The position numbers were made by a program, and so were the translations under genes. The notes under the pieces are model-generated. The model saw only the letters and a list, made by a program, of their open reading frames with translations. It did not search any database and was not told where the DNA came from. A stretch of DNA of 64,000 nt from Aplectana chamaeleonis (taxonomy: Eukaryota; Nematoda; Chromadorea; Rhabditida; Cosmocercidae). How positions within the stretch are numbered: the first letter of the stretch is position 1; each line of letters opens with the position of its first letter. Location: positions 1,178,001-1,242,000 of the forward strand of contig JAPDOI010000182.1 of assembly GCA_029168955.1 (NCBI GenBank). The letters run 5' to 3'. Positions 45,998 through 63,948 of this stretch are shown here, piece after piece.

Positions 45998-47163
45998 CAG
46001 GGATGTGCGTAATAGAAATTTTTCAATTCGTTAGTCGTTAGTCGTTCAACCGGCCAAAACCGTCGTTAGTCGTTAGTCGTTAGTCGTTAAAAATCTAGGT
46101 TTTGAAAGCAAGCTAAGTTGAGGCAGAAAAAAGTCCTTATGAATAGAAAAAAAGGAAGGCATGAAGAAATGTATGTTCTCCAAAACATTCATGGCCATTA
46201 AAGACACAAATCACTCCTTGTTAGAGAGCCTAGTTCAAACTGCAATTCTACATATACACAATTAAAATCATGCACGAAAGCCTGTGTGTTCGAGACTGAC
46301 TCGAGAGTGTGTGTTTATCGATTTTTGTCTTTTTTTTGGTAAGAAAGAAACAATATGGGAAACCGAGGAAATCTTGAACTCTGCTTTTTTTTCCAGCGCA
46401 AAATTTGCAACTCTGCGTTATATGATGTTATTTGGGATCTACCTGGTGGTGACAACACTGAGAATTGCTCCGACTTTGCACTATTTGTGCTTCGCGTAGC
46501 GATCCGAGCGCTTGCGTGAGCTTGTTCCCATAATGGGGAAAGGTCGGGAGAAATTAGCACCCAAGTTAAAATTCTACCCCCGAGAGCCTTAGCACCACTT
46601 TATGCAAACCCCATATCTCGAATTTATGACTGAAAGTCGAAGGACGGCACTCTTTACAATCCAATCATCGGATACAGTTCCCGTCGTTGGGCAGTTGTGG
46701 CCTGCAGGCACCGCTCCATATTATCACATCTGATAGTGTCCTCTGCAAAAATCTCCGCTGGAGCCGGTCAGTGTCGGAGCCGGTTCAGTGAGTCTACCAT
46801 AAAGTAGCGCGACCGACGCGAAGTCGCATAAATGCTGCGCCTAACCTTGCGTAACGTTCGGTTGGGGTTTTAAAGTGGGGGTTCCAGAATTGTGAAGCAG
46901 TGTGAGTAGAAATTATAAATACTGAAGGCTATGGTTATGTTGTACCATACATTTAGAACAGCCAACAGGGCAGTATGCATCAATCCTGGTCTAAGCCTTT
47001 GGTTGTAGCGTGATTTGAATGACTACTGACTTTTTAACGAATTTTGGGATTGCTTACGAAAATATTTTCAATTTCGTTAGTCGTTAGTCGTTAGTCGTAA
47101 CACCCAAAAAGCCCGTTAATCGTTAAATTCGTTAGTCGTTAGTCGTAATTATGCACATCCCTG
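45998..47163. mobile_element. Non-autonomous hAT element, 1166 bp
   Basis: The left terminus CAGGGATGTGCGTAAT pairs with the right terminus AATTATGCACATCCCTG. An exact 8-bp target duplication, CTGGTCAG, flanks it. CAGGG-type ends with 8-bp duplications are diagnostic of the hAT superfamily. Both subterminal regions carry tandem TTAGTCG heptamers (about 46031-46090 and 47078-47147) in one orientation; such repeats are usually transposase-binding sites. I find no transposase motif in the interior, so the element is non-autonomous. Confidence 0.92.
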
Positions 47164-47171
47164 CTGGTCAG
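47164..47171. repeat. 8-bp target-site duplication, right copy
   Basis: CTGGTCAG follows the right terminus and matches the copy at 45990-45997. Confidence 0.9.
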
Positions 47172-47489
47172 CCTTGTAAGAGTATGACACTTGGTGGCGA
47201 GATCTTGACATGTCCCATCGGCCCACTGCTCACGTGTACCACGTGGAACTTCTCGAATTATTGGTAAAAAAGGCAGCACACGTGTTTCAATTCCTTTGCA
47301 GTTCTTTCACATCGCCGTGCATATACTAATTCCTCAATTGTACAATATTTTTTCAGGACAATTTTTTTTGAACTTCAGTTCGAACAGTTTTTTATTATTC
47401 ATGTTTTTCGTTTTTTTGGCCCAGGATACATGTTAAATCGTTTGTTTTCTACTTTTGACGCAGCGTGGTAGTCTTCTGTTGAAGGCAGG

Positions 47490-48425
47490 GTTCGCGATAA
47501 GAACGGTTGTTCTGCTATAGTCCGGATATCAAAAAAGGATGGCTGCGGACACCTCAGCAGACTGCGCTGCGTCGCCCACGAGAAAAGTGGTGATCGATCG
47601 GCGCACGCGACAGGCGCGCTCCCTGCTGAGTGGTCCGCAGCTATCCCTTTCGCGGATACACCCACCATATCTTCATAAGAAGGGAAAATATAAGAAGGCC
47701 ATCAAAAAAGGGAAAAGAAAAGGAGAAAAATTCGCGCAGGAACAAGTTCTCAGACAGTGGGGCGGACTTATCGCGACGCCGAATAGGAACGAACGCGTGC
47801 TCAACGGCGATCAGCCCGCTGCTTTTGCGCACGGTCAGCTCTAAATGGGTTCGCGATCAGCTCTAAATAGTCTTGCGATCAGTACGCCTGCTTAAAAAAT
47901 GGACCGACCGTAAAAAATCTGTATAATTCAGTTATTAATTATAATACAACTAGGCCGAGCCTAGGACCAAAGTTAAGCACCTTCGGGCGTTACGTCCTCT
48001 ATCTCGTAAGGACAGAGTGTACTCCCGCTAGACCAACCATACTATAGATGTACCTCAAACTTGGGTAATTGAACCGCCGACGATCTCGTTTTACCACACA
48101 GAACAGTGCATATTAGTCGAGGCGAGGTCCGTCGCGGTCAGTCCGATATGTGCCGTTGCTCGCGATCAGCCGGAATACGATGCACGTCGCTCGCGATCAG
48201 TCCTAATTACATTGTTGTACGCGATAAAAACGATTTGTGGTCGCGGTAAGTTCTACTTACCAGTAGCTGCGCGCGATAAGTCCGCACTTCTGTCGGACAC
48301 ACAGCGCGATGATATCGAGCAACCGCAACTTGTCCGCGATCAGTTCTACTTGGATTTTCGCTCGCGGTAGAAACGGTTCCTGAGCGCGGTAAGTACTATT
48401 CGACAATTTTTGTGCGCGATAAGTC
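47490..48425. repeat. Degenerate array of CGCG(A/G)T(A/C)AG modules
   Basis: The 9-mer CGCGATAAG or CGCGATCAG (with G and other variants) occurs near 47491, 47831, 47852, 47874, 48133, 48161, 48192, 48220, 48242, 48272, 48304, 48335, 48363, 48385 and 48415. The modules from 48192 to 48272 recur in the same order 143 bp later (48335 to 48415), which shows a higher-order tandem duplication. At 47831-47882 the unit is about 22 bp. The array is GC-rich relative to its surroundings and ends about 200 bp before the first madd-2 exon. The 101-codon frame at 47539-47844 is not called a gene. Confidence 0.85.
47953..48045 (+). other. Weak 5S rRNA-like fragment
   Basis: gaccaaagttaagcacc followed by ttcgggcgt resembles the box A region of 5S rRNA genes, but the rest does not match and no full gene can be built. 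It could be coincidence or a 5S-derived SINE fragment. Confidence 0.15.
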
Positions 48426-48621
48426 CGCCCCATTGCCTGAGTTGTGACGGCTAATTAGGGGTGTTCGCCCGCCCCTGTCCCCGAAACAACTGGGTTTTTC
48501 ATGAATGCTTCTTTTGTCATCTTCTATTTTGCTCTTGAAGTAGTTAGTAGTCTCTTGAAATATATAGCAACTACTTCAGGAGCAAATAAGAAAGCGGCGA
48601 AACAGTCATTCACAAAAACTT

Positions 48622-48631
48622 GAATTTTTTA
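48622..48631 (+). promoter_or_regulatory. Possible spliced-leader acceptor before the madd-2 ATG
   Basis: gaattttttag lies just upstream of the ATG at 48634, with 1-2 bases between. This is the arrangement of nematode trans-splice sites. Inference only. Confidence 0.4.
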
Positions 48632-48633
48632 GC

Positions 48634-55421
<6,788 letters not shown>

Positions 55422-56628
55422 GTGCGTTTATTTCAGTCTGTGTATACGTTTTGTTTCCCTCAAAAGGACATGTTATCCCTCAGGGGATATTTCTTCTGTC
55501 TCCAGCTTAGTTAGCCGGTTGGCGTCCTTGGACTCTATACGCGATTCGCGCTCGTAACTCTTGAAATATGGCACTACTCAAGTGAACATATGCAAAATGA
55601 TCCCATCGCCGGACACTGAAAGCTATATAGTCGACCGCCGCAATCGCAAAGAGTGCTCATTAAAAAGCGCGTAGAGGGATACAATTTTGTGAAAAGGGTG
55701 ATTTACAGAACTAGAGTTTGAAATTCTAGTGCGAGTTTTTTTGGGTGAATGATTTGTGAAATTCTAGAGTTTTGAGAGGAAAAAAGTTTCTTTCCCATAC
55801 GCTGGACTAATTGTAAGTGTGAAAGAGAGATAATAGCTCAGAAACTAATGAAGTCTCGAGCCCAGGGAGGATTAATTAACAGAATGAATATTTTTCACAG
55901 TGCGAAAGTAATTAAACTCTGAGACTGCAGGCACCATTGGGCTATCGGATTATTTGCAGGAAGAAGCGAAGTTTTCGGTTTTTAGGCAATCACCCATAAC
56001 CTAATTTAATTATTTACTAAAGAATTAAATTTTCCCGATACGACGCTCGTTTGTTTTTTCATCTGTTCAAACGTCCGGTTTTGTCCGAAAGAGTCGCTGT
56101 TTCACCCGAAACACCTTGAGTTTGCCCCAAGACAAACGCAGACTGATCTGACCGGGCGAACCATTCGCCGTTTGTGTGAAACTCGTTGGGTTTTCCTGTT
56201 TTCCAAACCAAAGCTGCATTCACGATGTTTTTTGTGTTCTGTACACCTTCACTTTCTTATTTCTGCAGTTTATGTGATGATTGCGTGAATGCGTTTTCGA
56301 GATAGAAAAGCTGCGAAAATTGACTGGATCTTTGATCCCCTCAGGCGGTTTTTCAGGGAGTTGTTTCTTATATGATTTACTTTTACGATCTTGGAGGCTT
56401 CCGCGTCTTTTACTCTTGCTGCAGTTTTGCTTATAGAAAACTACTTCTGTGTCTTGTGCTTGTATTTGCTCTTTTCTTACTCTTTCCTCTTCTATCCTCT
56501 TCTCGTTGTTGAGTGAGGGATTTGTCTCTAGTAATTGAAGCGTGTTGCCCTAATCTCCACCATCAGCTGCCATCCCTCTCTTCATATGACTCCGATATGT
56601 CCTCCGTTGCTCTTTTTGTTGCATTCAG
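55422..56628. other. madd-2 intron 9 (if exon 10 is real)
   Basis: 1207 bp without recognised coding. I looked for the coiled coil that follows B-box 2 in TRIM9 proteins and found none in any frame. Confidence 0.5.
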
Positions 56629-56764
56629 GTGGATAATCGGGCGCACTCCGTAGTGAGCAAGGGTCAGAATCCTCAGCATACCCGTAATTCTCGTCAATCC
56701 TCATCGTCTCTCAACAGCTCAAGTTACGAGGCAAGCACTGAGATCTCGGCGGCAAAAACAATCT
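56629..56764 (+). CDS. Possible madd-2 exon 10, Ser-rich
   Basis: Acceptor tgttgcattcag, entry phase 0 as required after exon 9, possible donor GTAAAC at 56765. It encodes a Ser/Asn-rich stretch (NSRQSSSSLNSSSYEAS). This does not resemble the coiled coil expected next in TRIM9, so it may be an alternative exon, an extra nematode insert or chance. Confidence 0.35.
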
Positions 56765-57480
56765 GTAAACAACTTGTTTGTTGTTGTTTTGGTGCTTTCT
56801 CGAAGACTTCATTTCCGAATCTAATTAGATATAGGGAGCATCAGTGCCATGGCTCAGTGTGTTCAGGACAGCTGGCTGGTTGGTCAGCCTCTACTCCGCA
56901 GGCGGAAGAGAGTGGAGGGGAGTCAGTGTGGTTGGCGGCGAATAGAGCCCTAATTATGGACTACGATCGCGTTAATGCGTACGTAATGGTCTACGGAACA
57001 CCATAAAGGGATCGCAATGCAAAGTGCTCGACAATCCTTACTCAGTCCTAACCATAACGCTCCATAATGGACCTTCATCTTCCTCCAAGGTAAAAGTTGC
57101 AGGGAATGAGCTCCCGCGAGCACTCAATTCGCGTGGTGGTGTTTCGTACTAGCGTGAGCTCTGCTACTTAGTGAGCGGTCGACTCGTCCTACGACGAGAG
57201 CGCTAATGGCGCTTCTCGTTCGGGCTAATAAAGGACCACGGAAGACTGAGCTGAGCTCGATCTTGGGCTCTTTAGCGGGGGAGCAATGTCTTTCTCTTGA
57301 GAACTTTTATCTATTTACGGGATATTTCCCGGGAAAACTGTGGAAAAGGGACATGATTGCCATAAAAGGCCAAATTTGTTGAAATTATTATCAGAATCTT
57401 CACGGTGGCTCGAAACTTTTTGCACAGGTCATGCTGGCTCGTTATCCTAGTGGGACATCTTGCTACTGATACTGTGTAAG

Positions 57481-57974
57481 TTAAAGGCAGTGTTTACGAT
57501 AAGAAATTTTTTTTTGCTCTTCCACCTATTTTGAAGACGGTCCCATGCTGATTCCAATGATATTTTTGGAATCGTACAAGACCTTCTAGGAACGGAGTTA
57601 TGGTCCCTGAAAAATTGAGCTAGGAAAGCATGGTGGACGAGTTGTCAGAGGCTTGTAACTTCCGTGTTTTGCAGCCGATGTATGCGAGCTGACCTGAGTA
57701 AAGAGAGAGGTTGAGAATGAAGGGAAGAACGGGGCTATTGATCGGAAACCATCGCTCATCTCACAATCTCGAGCATTGATTTGTTCACGTAGGTGGGCGT
57801 GGAAAGTGCATCTGGGGTGTGACGAACTGACGGGTGTCCAACTTCGGGGCCGTAGGGGACCGTTCCGAGCTCATTTTTCTTAGTTTTTTCAACGTTAGGG
57901 TTGCGCTACGCCCCGCAGTTGCCGATCTCCACCAAAAAATCAGACATGGTTTTTATCGTGGACACTGCCTTTAA
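57481..57974 (-). mobile_element. TTAA MITE (family A, copy 5)
   Basis: The left end is ttaaaggcagtgtttacgat and the right end atcgtggacactgcctttaa. It is in reverse orientation relative to copies 1-3, and one part of the interior is more diverged. Its right terminus is fused to another AGGC-type terminus through CCTTTAAAGG. Confidence 0.9.
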
Positions 57975-58787
57975 AGGCATCGTACGCGCTGAAAATCACT
58001 GTTTTTCGAAACCAGTCTTTCCTTCCAACTTACAATTTTAGCACGAAAGAATTATCGTGCATACTACCTGACGGGCTATCACCGAGGCTAAAATTTTCAG
58101 ATCTTATTCCGATGCTTGGACGATAAACGATACTGAAGTGACAGAAAGTTTCTTAGCAGTGAAGCGTTCTACTCAGAAGTGTTGCGAACGGGAACGTGAA
58201 TCGCGTAGTAAATGACGTTCGGAAACCTCAGCTTCCAAATAACATGCAACCTCCACTTGTCATTTCGTGAAATTCCGGGTCCGAATTTGAGGGCAGCCAG
58301 AAATATTTCACGATTCAGTTTTCTTCACAATTTTTTCATTGTTTCACTCGCTCATATTGTTTGAGAATGCTTCACTCAATTGGCTAGTGTAGGATTACTA
58401 AAAAAGGCTTCAAGTTCTTAACCGTTACCAAAGCCAGCTCCAATTTACGTCCCCGATCGTGGACCGGTGCGCTACTTTTCGGAAATACAGAATATCTCCA
58501 GGCATCTATTTTTGGAAATGCACCTCACGCCCAACCCCATGCTCAATTTTGAGGTCGAAAGCTTTGATGTCCAACCATATTTCTCAGAGTTCCTAGTCTT
58601 TTTTTATATCTCTGATGAGCAGGGAAATTTCCATTATTTTGAGGTCTCTTTGAGCTTAAAAACTAGATTTTTTTACAGAAACACAGGGAAGAGTCGAAAT
58701 CTGAGGGTTTTTTTCGGTTTCTTCTGCTACCACCTCTGAGAAAACTCGCCGCGAATCTCCTGCAAATCTGCCGACTCGTAGCCTATC
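57975..58787. other. No gene recognised; possible short TTAA element at the left
   Basis: ttaaaggcatcgtacgcgct at 57971 may pair with cgtgcatactacctgac near 58065. No coding recognised, including the 90-codon frame at 58467-58739. Confidence 0.35.
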
Positions 58788-58953
58788 AGGCGCCGACTCG
58801 GCAGGTTCAAGGCGCCGCCTCGGCAGGTTCAAGGCGCCGACTCGGCAGGTTCAAGGCGCCGACTAGGCAGGTTCAAGGCGCCGCCTCGGCAGGTTCAAGG
58901 CGCCGACTCGGCAGGTTCAAGGCGCCGACTCGGCAGGTTCAAGGCTCCGACTG
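58788..58953. repeat. 22-bp GC-rich tandem array, about 7.5 copies
   Basis: aggcgccgactcggcaggtt, then ca, repeats with an exact 22-bp step from 58788 to 58942, with few substitutions (gcct or actagg variants) and a degraded last unit. ggcgcc is palindromic. Confidence 0.95.
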
Positions 58954-59313
58954 GATATTGCTTATACTTGAAGCATGAATTTTATACTTCCCCGCTGGCA
59001 AGCAGGTCAGCTGCAAAAATTTGGGAAGGGGGATAAAGCCCCTCTATCGTTTCTCTCTCACCTCACATATAGGAGGCAATCCGGCTCCAAGGCACGTCAA
59101 TCAATGACAGGGGCGCCTGTGTGATCTTGGTCTGACCAATCGTCTGTCCACCCAGCACAGAGGCGTATCGTAGGCCGCGCGGGTTCGATCAGTCGTTCAA
59201 CGTGCGCGTTCCCGATACACTACCGGAACAGTTTTGTGGTGTAGGTGACCCAATGGAAGAAAATTGCGCTTCGCCGCATTGCTGTGGTAAACATCTATCG
59301 GAAAACTATGTTC
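58954..59313. other. No gene recognised
   Basis: ttttatacttccccgctggc near 58980 resembles phrases at 15.45 and 17.9 kb. Nothing else identified. Confidence 0.3.
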
Positions 59314-59870
59314 TAACAGGTTGTTCAATAAGTTTTGTCGTTCAACAAGAAAAACACAACTTTATGGTTCAAAATACACTTTATTATTCAGTATAATCTC
59401 CCTGAACATTAATACACTTCAAAAAAAACCAAAAAAAAATCTCAGTCTCATCTATAGTGATGAATCGACGCACAAAACCCACTTTATATTTTTTAAAACG
59501 CTCCAAATGTTGCTGAGAAAGTCGCATGCGAATGTGTTTTTGCCCCATTGTTAGCGAATTCGGCTTCCATTGTGCACACAGCTTTCTAAAAACAGAAATT
59601 TCACTCAAAATATGGCTCACACTGCCTAATGAGATGTGTAAAGTCTCTACTAAATTTCTCTCAGTCAATCGACGATCTTCCAAAACCATGTCCTGTATTT
59701 TGGCTATGATTTCTGTTGTTGATGCGCTTTTTGGACTTCCTTCACGTGGATCGTCTTCAAGTCTTGTACGACCACGTTCAAATTCAGCAACCCATCTTTC
59801 TACTGTTCTAATTGTAGGTGAACAATCATTATACACTTTTAAATTTCGTGAAAAAAAACTGTGTCATACA
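59314..59870 (-). mobile_element. Truncated mariner element
   Basis: The end near 59314 reads aacaggttgttcaataagtt, a mariner-type terminal repeat. The other end was lost where the transposase N-terminus is cut off. The coding remnant is on the minus strand. Confidence 0.8.
59384..59836 (-). pseudogene. Mariner transposase, truncated and internally deleted
   Basis: Minus-strand frame of 150 codons. It contains the second helix-turn-helix region (VERWVAEFERGR, then EDDPREGSPKSAST), the linker KIQDMVLEDRRLTER, the HTH motif ISLGSVSHILSE, the RKLCAQWKP motif, and the start of the catalytic domain (FITIDETE, holding the first Asp). It then jumps to the C-terminal end (CINVQGDYTE), so the other catalytic Asp residues are gone. 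The first helix is also missing. Intact mariner transposases are about 340-350 residues. It encodes no active enzyme. Confidence 0.9.
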
Positions 59871-60329
59871 TTAATCCTGCGACGCGACCGACGCATGCAA
59901 AGTGTTCCTGCGACAGCTCTTTTCATGGTGGAAGTGTGGGTCCCGACACGATTCGTAGATGAGCGTCGCAGACTGGAGGTACAACAATGGCCCAATGCGG
60001 TAAAGCGCAATTTTGAAGGTCGCCGTCATTTATGGTGTGTCGTCTGCAGTGGCGCAAGCAAAACACCATAATTGACGCCGGACGTCAGGCGTAGATTTAA
60101 CCGCTTGTTGAGACGTTGAAGTGAGAAAACTACATAACCGAACACAGAGAAAGATAAAGGAGAAAACAAGCACCTTTGCAGGAAAAATGGTGAAGTGAGG
60201 TATATATTGTAGGATTTCAACTGGTGAAGTGAAGCGGTGATCATCAATGTTATCAGGATTTCACGAAACATGTAAAGCCACTATTGACGATTTGGCCTCA
60301 TTAAGATCTTGAATAATAACCCAGTTCAG
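59871..60329. other. No gene recognised
   Basis: gcgacgcgaccgacg and gcgtcgcagact words suggest another small palindromic element at about 59880-59975 that I cannot bound. Confidence 0.3.
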
Positions 60330-60545
60330 ATGGGGTCGCGGCAGATTTGCGGCAGGTTCGCGGCAGAGAGTAACATCGCGGTAGGTTGGCGCCAGATACG
60401 CGGCAGGCTCGCACCAGCTCCAGAGTTAATACTAAAAGAACATCGCGGTGCCGAGGTGTTCGCGGCAGGTTCGAGGTTTGCGGGAGATTGGCGGCAGGCA
60501 CGAGGTTCGCGGTAGGTTCACGGCTCGTTCGCGGCGACTTTTCTC
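60330..60545. repeat. Degenerate gcggcaggttcg repeats
   Basis: gcggcaggttcg and variants (gcggtaggttgg, gcggcaggctcg, gcggtaggttca) occur about ten times at irregular spacing. The ggcaggttc core is shared with the 22-bp array at 58.8 kb. Confidence 0.7.
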
Positions 60546-62402
60546 AGAGACCTCAGCCATCAACCTTTGACTTTGGTGGTAGATTAGCGTAACTTTCACG
60601 AGTTAGTTCTTTCATCCGACACAGATCTTCGTATTATACTTATTTGAGACTCATGGAATCCCATAGCCAATAGTCTACGACCTTTTTTCTTTATTCAACA
60701 TTCTTGTGGTCAGTAGCGTCCCGTTTTCTAATTTCGCAAAGAAATCTGTGCGTCCCGTCCACAGAAAGATAGTTTTGTCATCTCCAGATCAGTCCAGAAT
60801 CATATCTTGATTTGGAGAATCAGTACCAGCAGTACCTTAACATAAGACAATAAAATAGAGAAAAAATAAATACAAATGTTATAAGACAATCAGGAGACCA
60901 GAATCGACTGGAATGAGTTTCTGTGGAATACACATATGTGCAAATTTGTAGACGTCAGCAAGCTTACGGTAAAAAGCGTCGGGCATGCTAAGGTATATTT
61001 CTCCAAATTGCTTTGTTTTATTGTTAGCTTTTTGAGATGAGCTTAGTCTTGAAAAGGCGATCGTCTTCCTTTCGTGGCGGATCAAGTTGCCAGGTACACA
61101 TTGTCTTCAGCAACATCCCCATCTTGTGTTTGCTCTAGAAATCAAATATATCCAGGCCGGACATTTTCTTCCTAGTTGTACAATGAACAAGAGATTGCGG
61201 GAGTAGATGTCCTGTGTCCAGCTTCGACCTCCTGCTGCTGTCCCACTTGTCACTTGGGCTCTGTTCACCTGTCACTTCCATCACATCATCGCCTACTACA
61301 CGTTCACCCATTCACCCCATAATAACGAACAAGGGATAGCTCCGGTCGAAAATATCCGATTTCGACTCAGACGGCCACACAAAAACCACCCCCTTCCAGC
61401 AGAGTGATTCCTCGTTCGCTGAAATCGAATTTGTGGTATTTTGCTGGGGAATTTGGTTGCCGTCTGGGAGCGTAGGGTTTAAAAAGATGAATTTTTACTG
61501 CAGAGGGTTTAGAATGAGGAGACTTTTTCGCGCATTTGCTGCGATTAAACAGAGTGGTGGATGATGGATGCGTTGCGGACGATGTGCAGTAATATTCAAA
61601 TCTGCTGACACCGGTCAGTGGTTGCGTAATACGAGATCTCGGTTCGAGCTAGCTGAATGATTGAAATCGAGATATGAATATGAGTAGTGGAATAAAGGAC
61701 ATCACGACACGTTTTTCCTATTGCAAACCTCTCTGTGACTTAGAGAAAGCGAGAATTTGGAACAGAAAAGATGAGAATTCGGAATAAACTTTGGATTTTC
61801 CTGGAATAAAGAACATCGTCAGCGATCAAAGGCAACTTTTAAGAGGCTCTCCTGATATTTTTACGCAGCGAAAACACCCGCAAATTCATATATTTCCAAA
61901 GAAAACTGTTGAAAACATCGGAAATAACCAATACTCCTTTTCTCTGTGTGTTTGATGCAGTAAAATGTGAAACGTTGAAAATGGTTTTGTGCTCTAAACT
62001 TAACAGGCTAGTGACTTTTCTTCGTTTTTCTTTGATCAAAAAATCTTCAAAAATAAGAATGTTCAATGCGCATGTTTCAGTGGTAGGTACCCTCGAGATA
62101 AAGACTATTCTACACTGACAACTGTTCCCTGAGATAAAAATCTTTCCACGATGTGGACGGGCTTATCCAAACTATTTTCGCCTAACTCTGGCCTTTTTTT
62201 CGTCGTTCGTCCTTCCTTCCTTTGCTTACGAAGATCCAAAGCTAGACATGCTGTCAAAAAGCTAAACATTTCTCCATTTTAGTTTAAATCTCGCCTCAAA
62301 AGGAGGTTCAAACCGTTGGGAACCCCAGTTTGGAGACTGTTTGATAGGTTTGGTACTCAATAAACTTTTCACAGCATCTTGTATTGTGCACTGATTGTGA
62401 AC
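60546..62402. other. No gene recognised
   Basis: Frames up to 75 codons, no domain, no splice-flanked candidate. Nothing repeated that I could see. Confidence 0.35.
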
Positions 62403-62994
62403 TTAAAGGCAGTGGTCGCGATGAAAAAATCTGTTGAGACAACGATAAAAATGAGATTGGTCGGTAAAAAAAGATTCGCAAACGGCTCAAAGACCTGGAA
62501 GGTTACGGGGCAGAAAACATTAGAGTTATGTATATAAGTTCCTTATTTGATGATTCGTGCACACGTGCACAGCTCCGCCCAAAAAGATCGGGTCCCATGT
62601 GTGTATGGTCAAAATTCATCGACAGTCACATGCAAAAATAAATGCAAATTTACCTAGTAAAAACAGTTGAACAATGAAAGCAAGCACTTGATTTAGAGTT
62701 TTGTACTGATCAAGGCAGGAATATTTGAGCAGGCCAGTCTGAAGGAAAGTGTTCATTGAGTGAATTCCGATTTCAAGCCAGCTGATGTTCTTAATACTGG
62801 AGATCATCGATGCCGATGATGTGGAGTGGGCTCGTCCACCATCAAAAGACTTAGAAGTTCAGGCTTGAAAATTGTCCCAAAAAGGGGTTTATTCGCAAAT
62901 TTTCCTTGTATGTAGGTCCTACTTCTCTGAATCTAGAAAAGGGTTTAGAGAGGAAAAGAAGACAGGCACATTTTATCGCGACCCCTGCCTTTAA
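62403..62994 (-). mobile_element. TTAA MITE (family B, copy 3)
   Basis: The left end is TTAAAGGCAGTGGTCGCGAT and the right end atcgcgacccctgcctttaa. The interior is the reverse complement of copies 1 and 2 in part (gccgatgatgtggagtgggc) but about 35 bp longer. Its right TTTAA is shared with a further terminus. Confidence 0.88.
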
Positions 62995-63705
62995 GGGCAG
63001 TGTCCACGATGAAAAAAAAATTGCTTCCGCGCAGGAAAGTCTCTTCAGAGAGAGAGCAAGGAGGAAAGAATAACGGCCAGGAAGTGGGTAACAATTCACG
63101 AACCGGTCTGCCTTCAACATGAAATAGAGAGAACACTCGTCGATTCGCTCAATACTCTTTCCTTCGAGAGGCATGCGCATTAGAAATTTCTAATTTTTAC
63201 AGATTTTTGAATGTAAGAAACGGATGTAAATCGCTCCTTCATATAAGAAGTTTAGAGCGCAAAATCACTCTCGAGATTCGAAATTCCGCAACACAAACCC
63301 AGATTTGAATGTTTAGGGATCTACTTAAGCAGCGTTTTCTCCGGAAATTATGAGTTTTGTGGGCCCTTTTCGCTACCGTCCTCTATTTCGTAAGTTTTGT
63401 GTTCAAAAACATTGGAAAATATGATACTATTTCTATCATGAACACTCTCAACATGAGAATGGCCGAAAAGATGGCACCCTAATGTATTTGGAACAATTCT
63501 GTGAATCTCTCCCTTTTCGTCTTTAAAAGGGCTAGCCGTGGAGCATCGTGATATTCTGCTCTGATCAGGTTCAAGTACTATTAATCTACCAGCACTGACT
63601 CCCAAAGTTGCCATGATCCCATGCGCTGCTGGTCTCACGACGTTTTCTCTCTCTTTTCTTTGAGGCAATTATCACATTCCAAGCAGGCGTTTCGTATCAG
63701 GACAC
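62991..63705. other. Element-like start at the left, otherwise no gene recognised
   Basis: ttaagggcagtgtccacgat begins at 62991. A possible partner (atcatgaacactctcaac) lies near 63435 but the match is weak. Minus-strand frames of 106-109 codons have no domain. Confidence 0.35.
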
Positions 63706-63710
63706 ATGTT

Positions 63711-63948
63711 CAGCGTTGATTGTTTCGCGTCTCTGTTACACAACACAAAGACAAAAATCTCGCCTCCTTGCGCTTATGACAACCCGGAATATGTGTCCGA
63801 TGCCTTGAACTACCACATTGCTGAGTACAAGATTTCATTTGACACCTATGTGAGAAGGACACTCAAAGTGTGTTCCGGCGGCTTAGGACAGACAGACACC
63901 TGCCAGGGCGATTTGTCCAACCCGCGCAAGTACAGCCGGTGTGGTTGA
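63711..63948 (+). CDS. Candidate terminal exon, unknown product
   Basis: After an acceptor-like acatgttcag at 63701-63710 the frame is open for about 79 codons to a TGA. It reads SLLHNTKTKISPPCAYDNP, then VSDALNYHIAEYKISFDTYV, and ends with a Cys-rich part (VCSGGLGQTDTCQGDL). The last segment recalls the active-site region of S1 serine proteases (CAG... then CQGDSGG), but the catalytic Ser-Gly-Gly is absent. It could be an exon of an unrelated protein, a decayed protease exon, or chance. Confidence 0.25.

Noticed and set aside
47539..47844. 101-codon frame upstream of madd-2 as a separate gene
   Set aside because: It lies in the CGCGAT module array, and composition and opposite-strand openness fit repeat DNA.
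47953..48045. Complete 5S rRNA gene
   Set aside because: Only a box A-like phrase matches; box C and the terminal stem are absent. Kept only as a low-confidence fragment.
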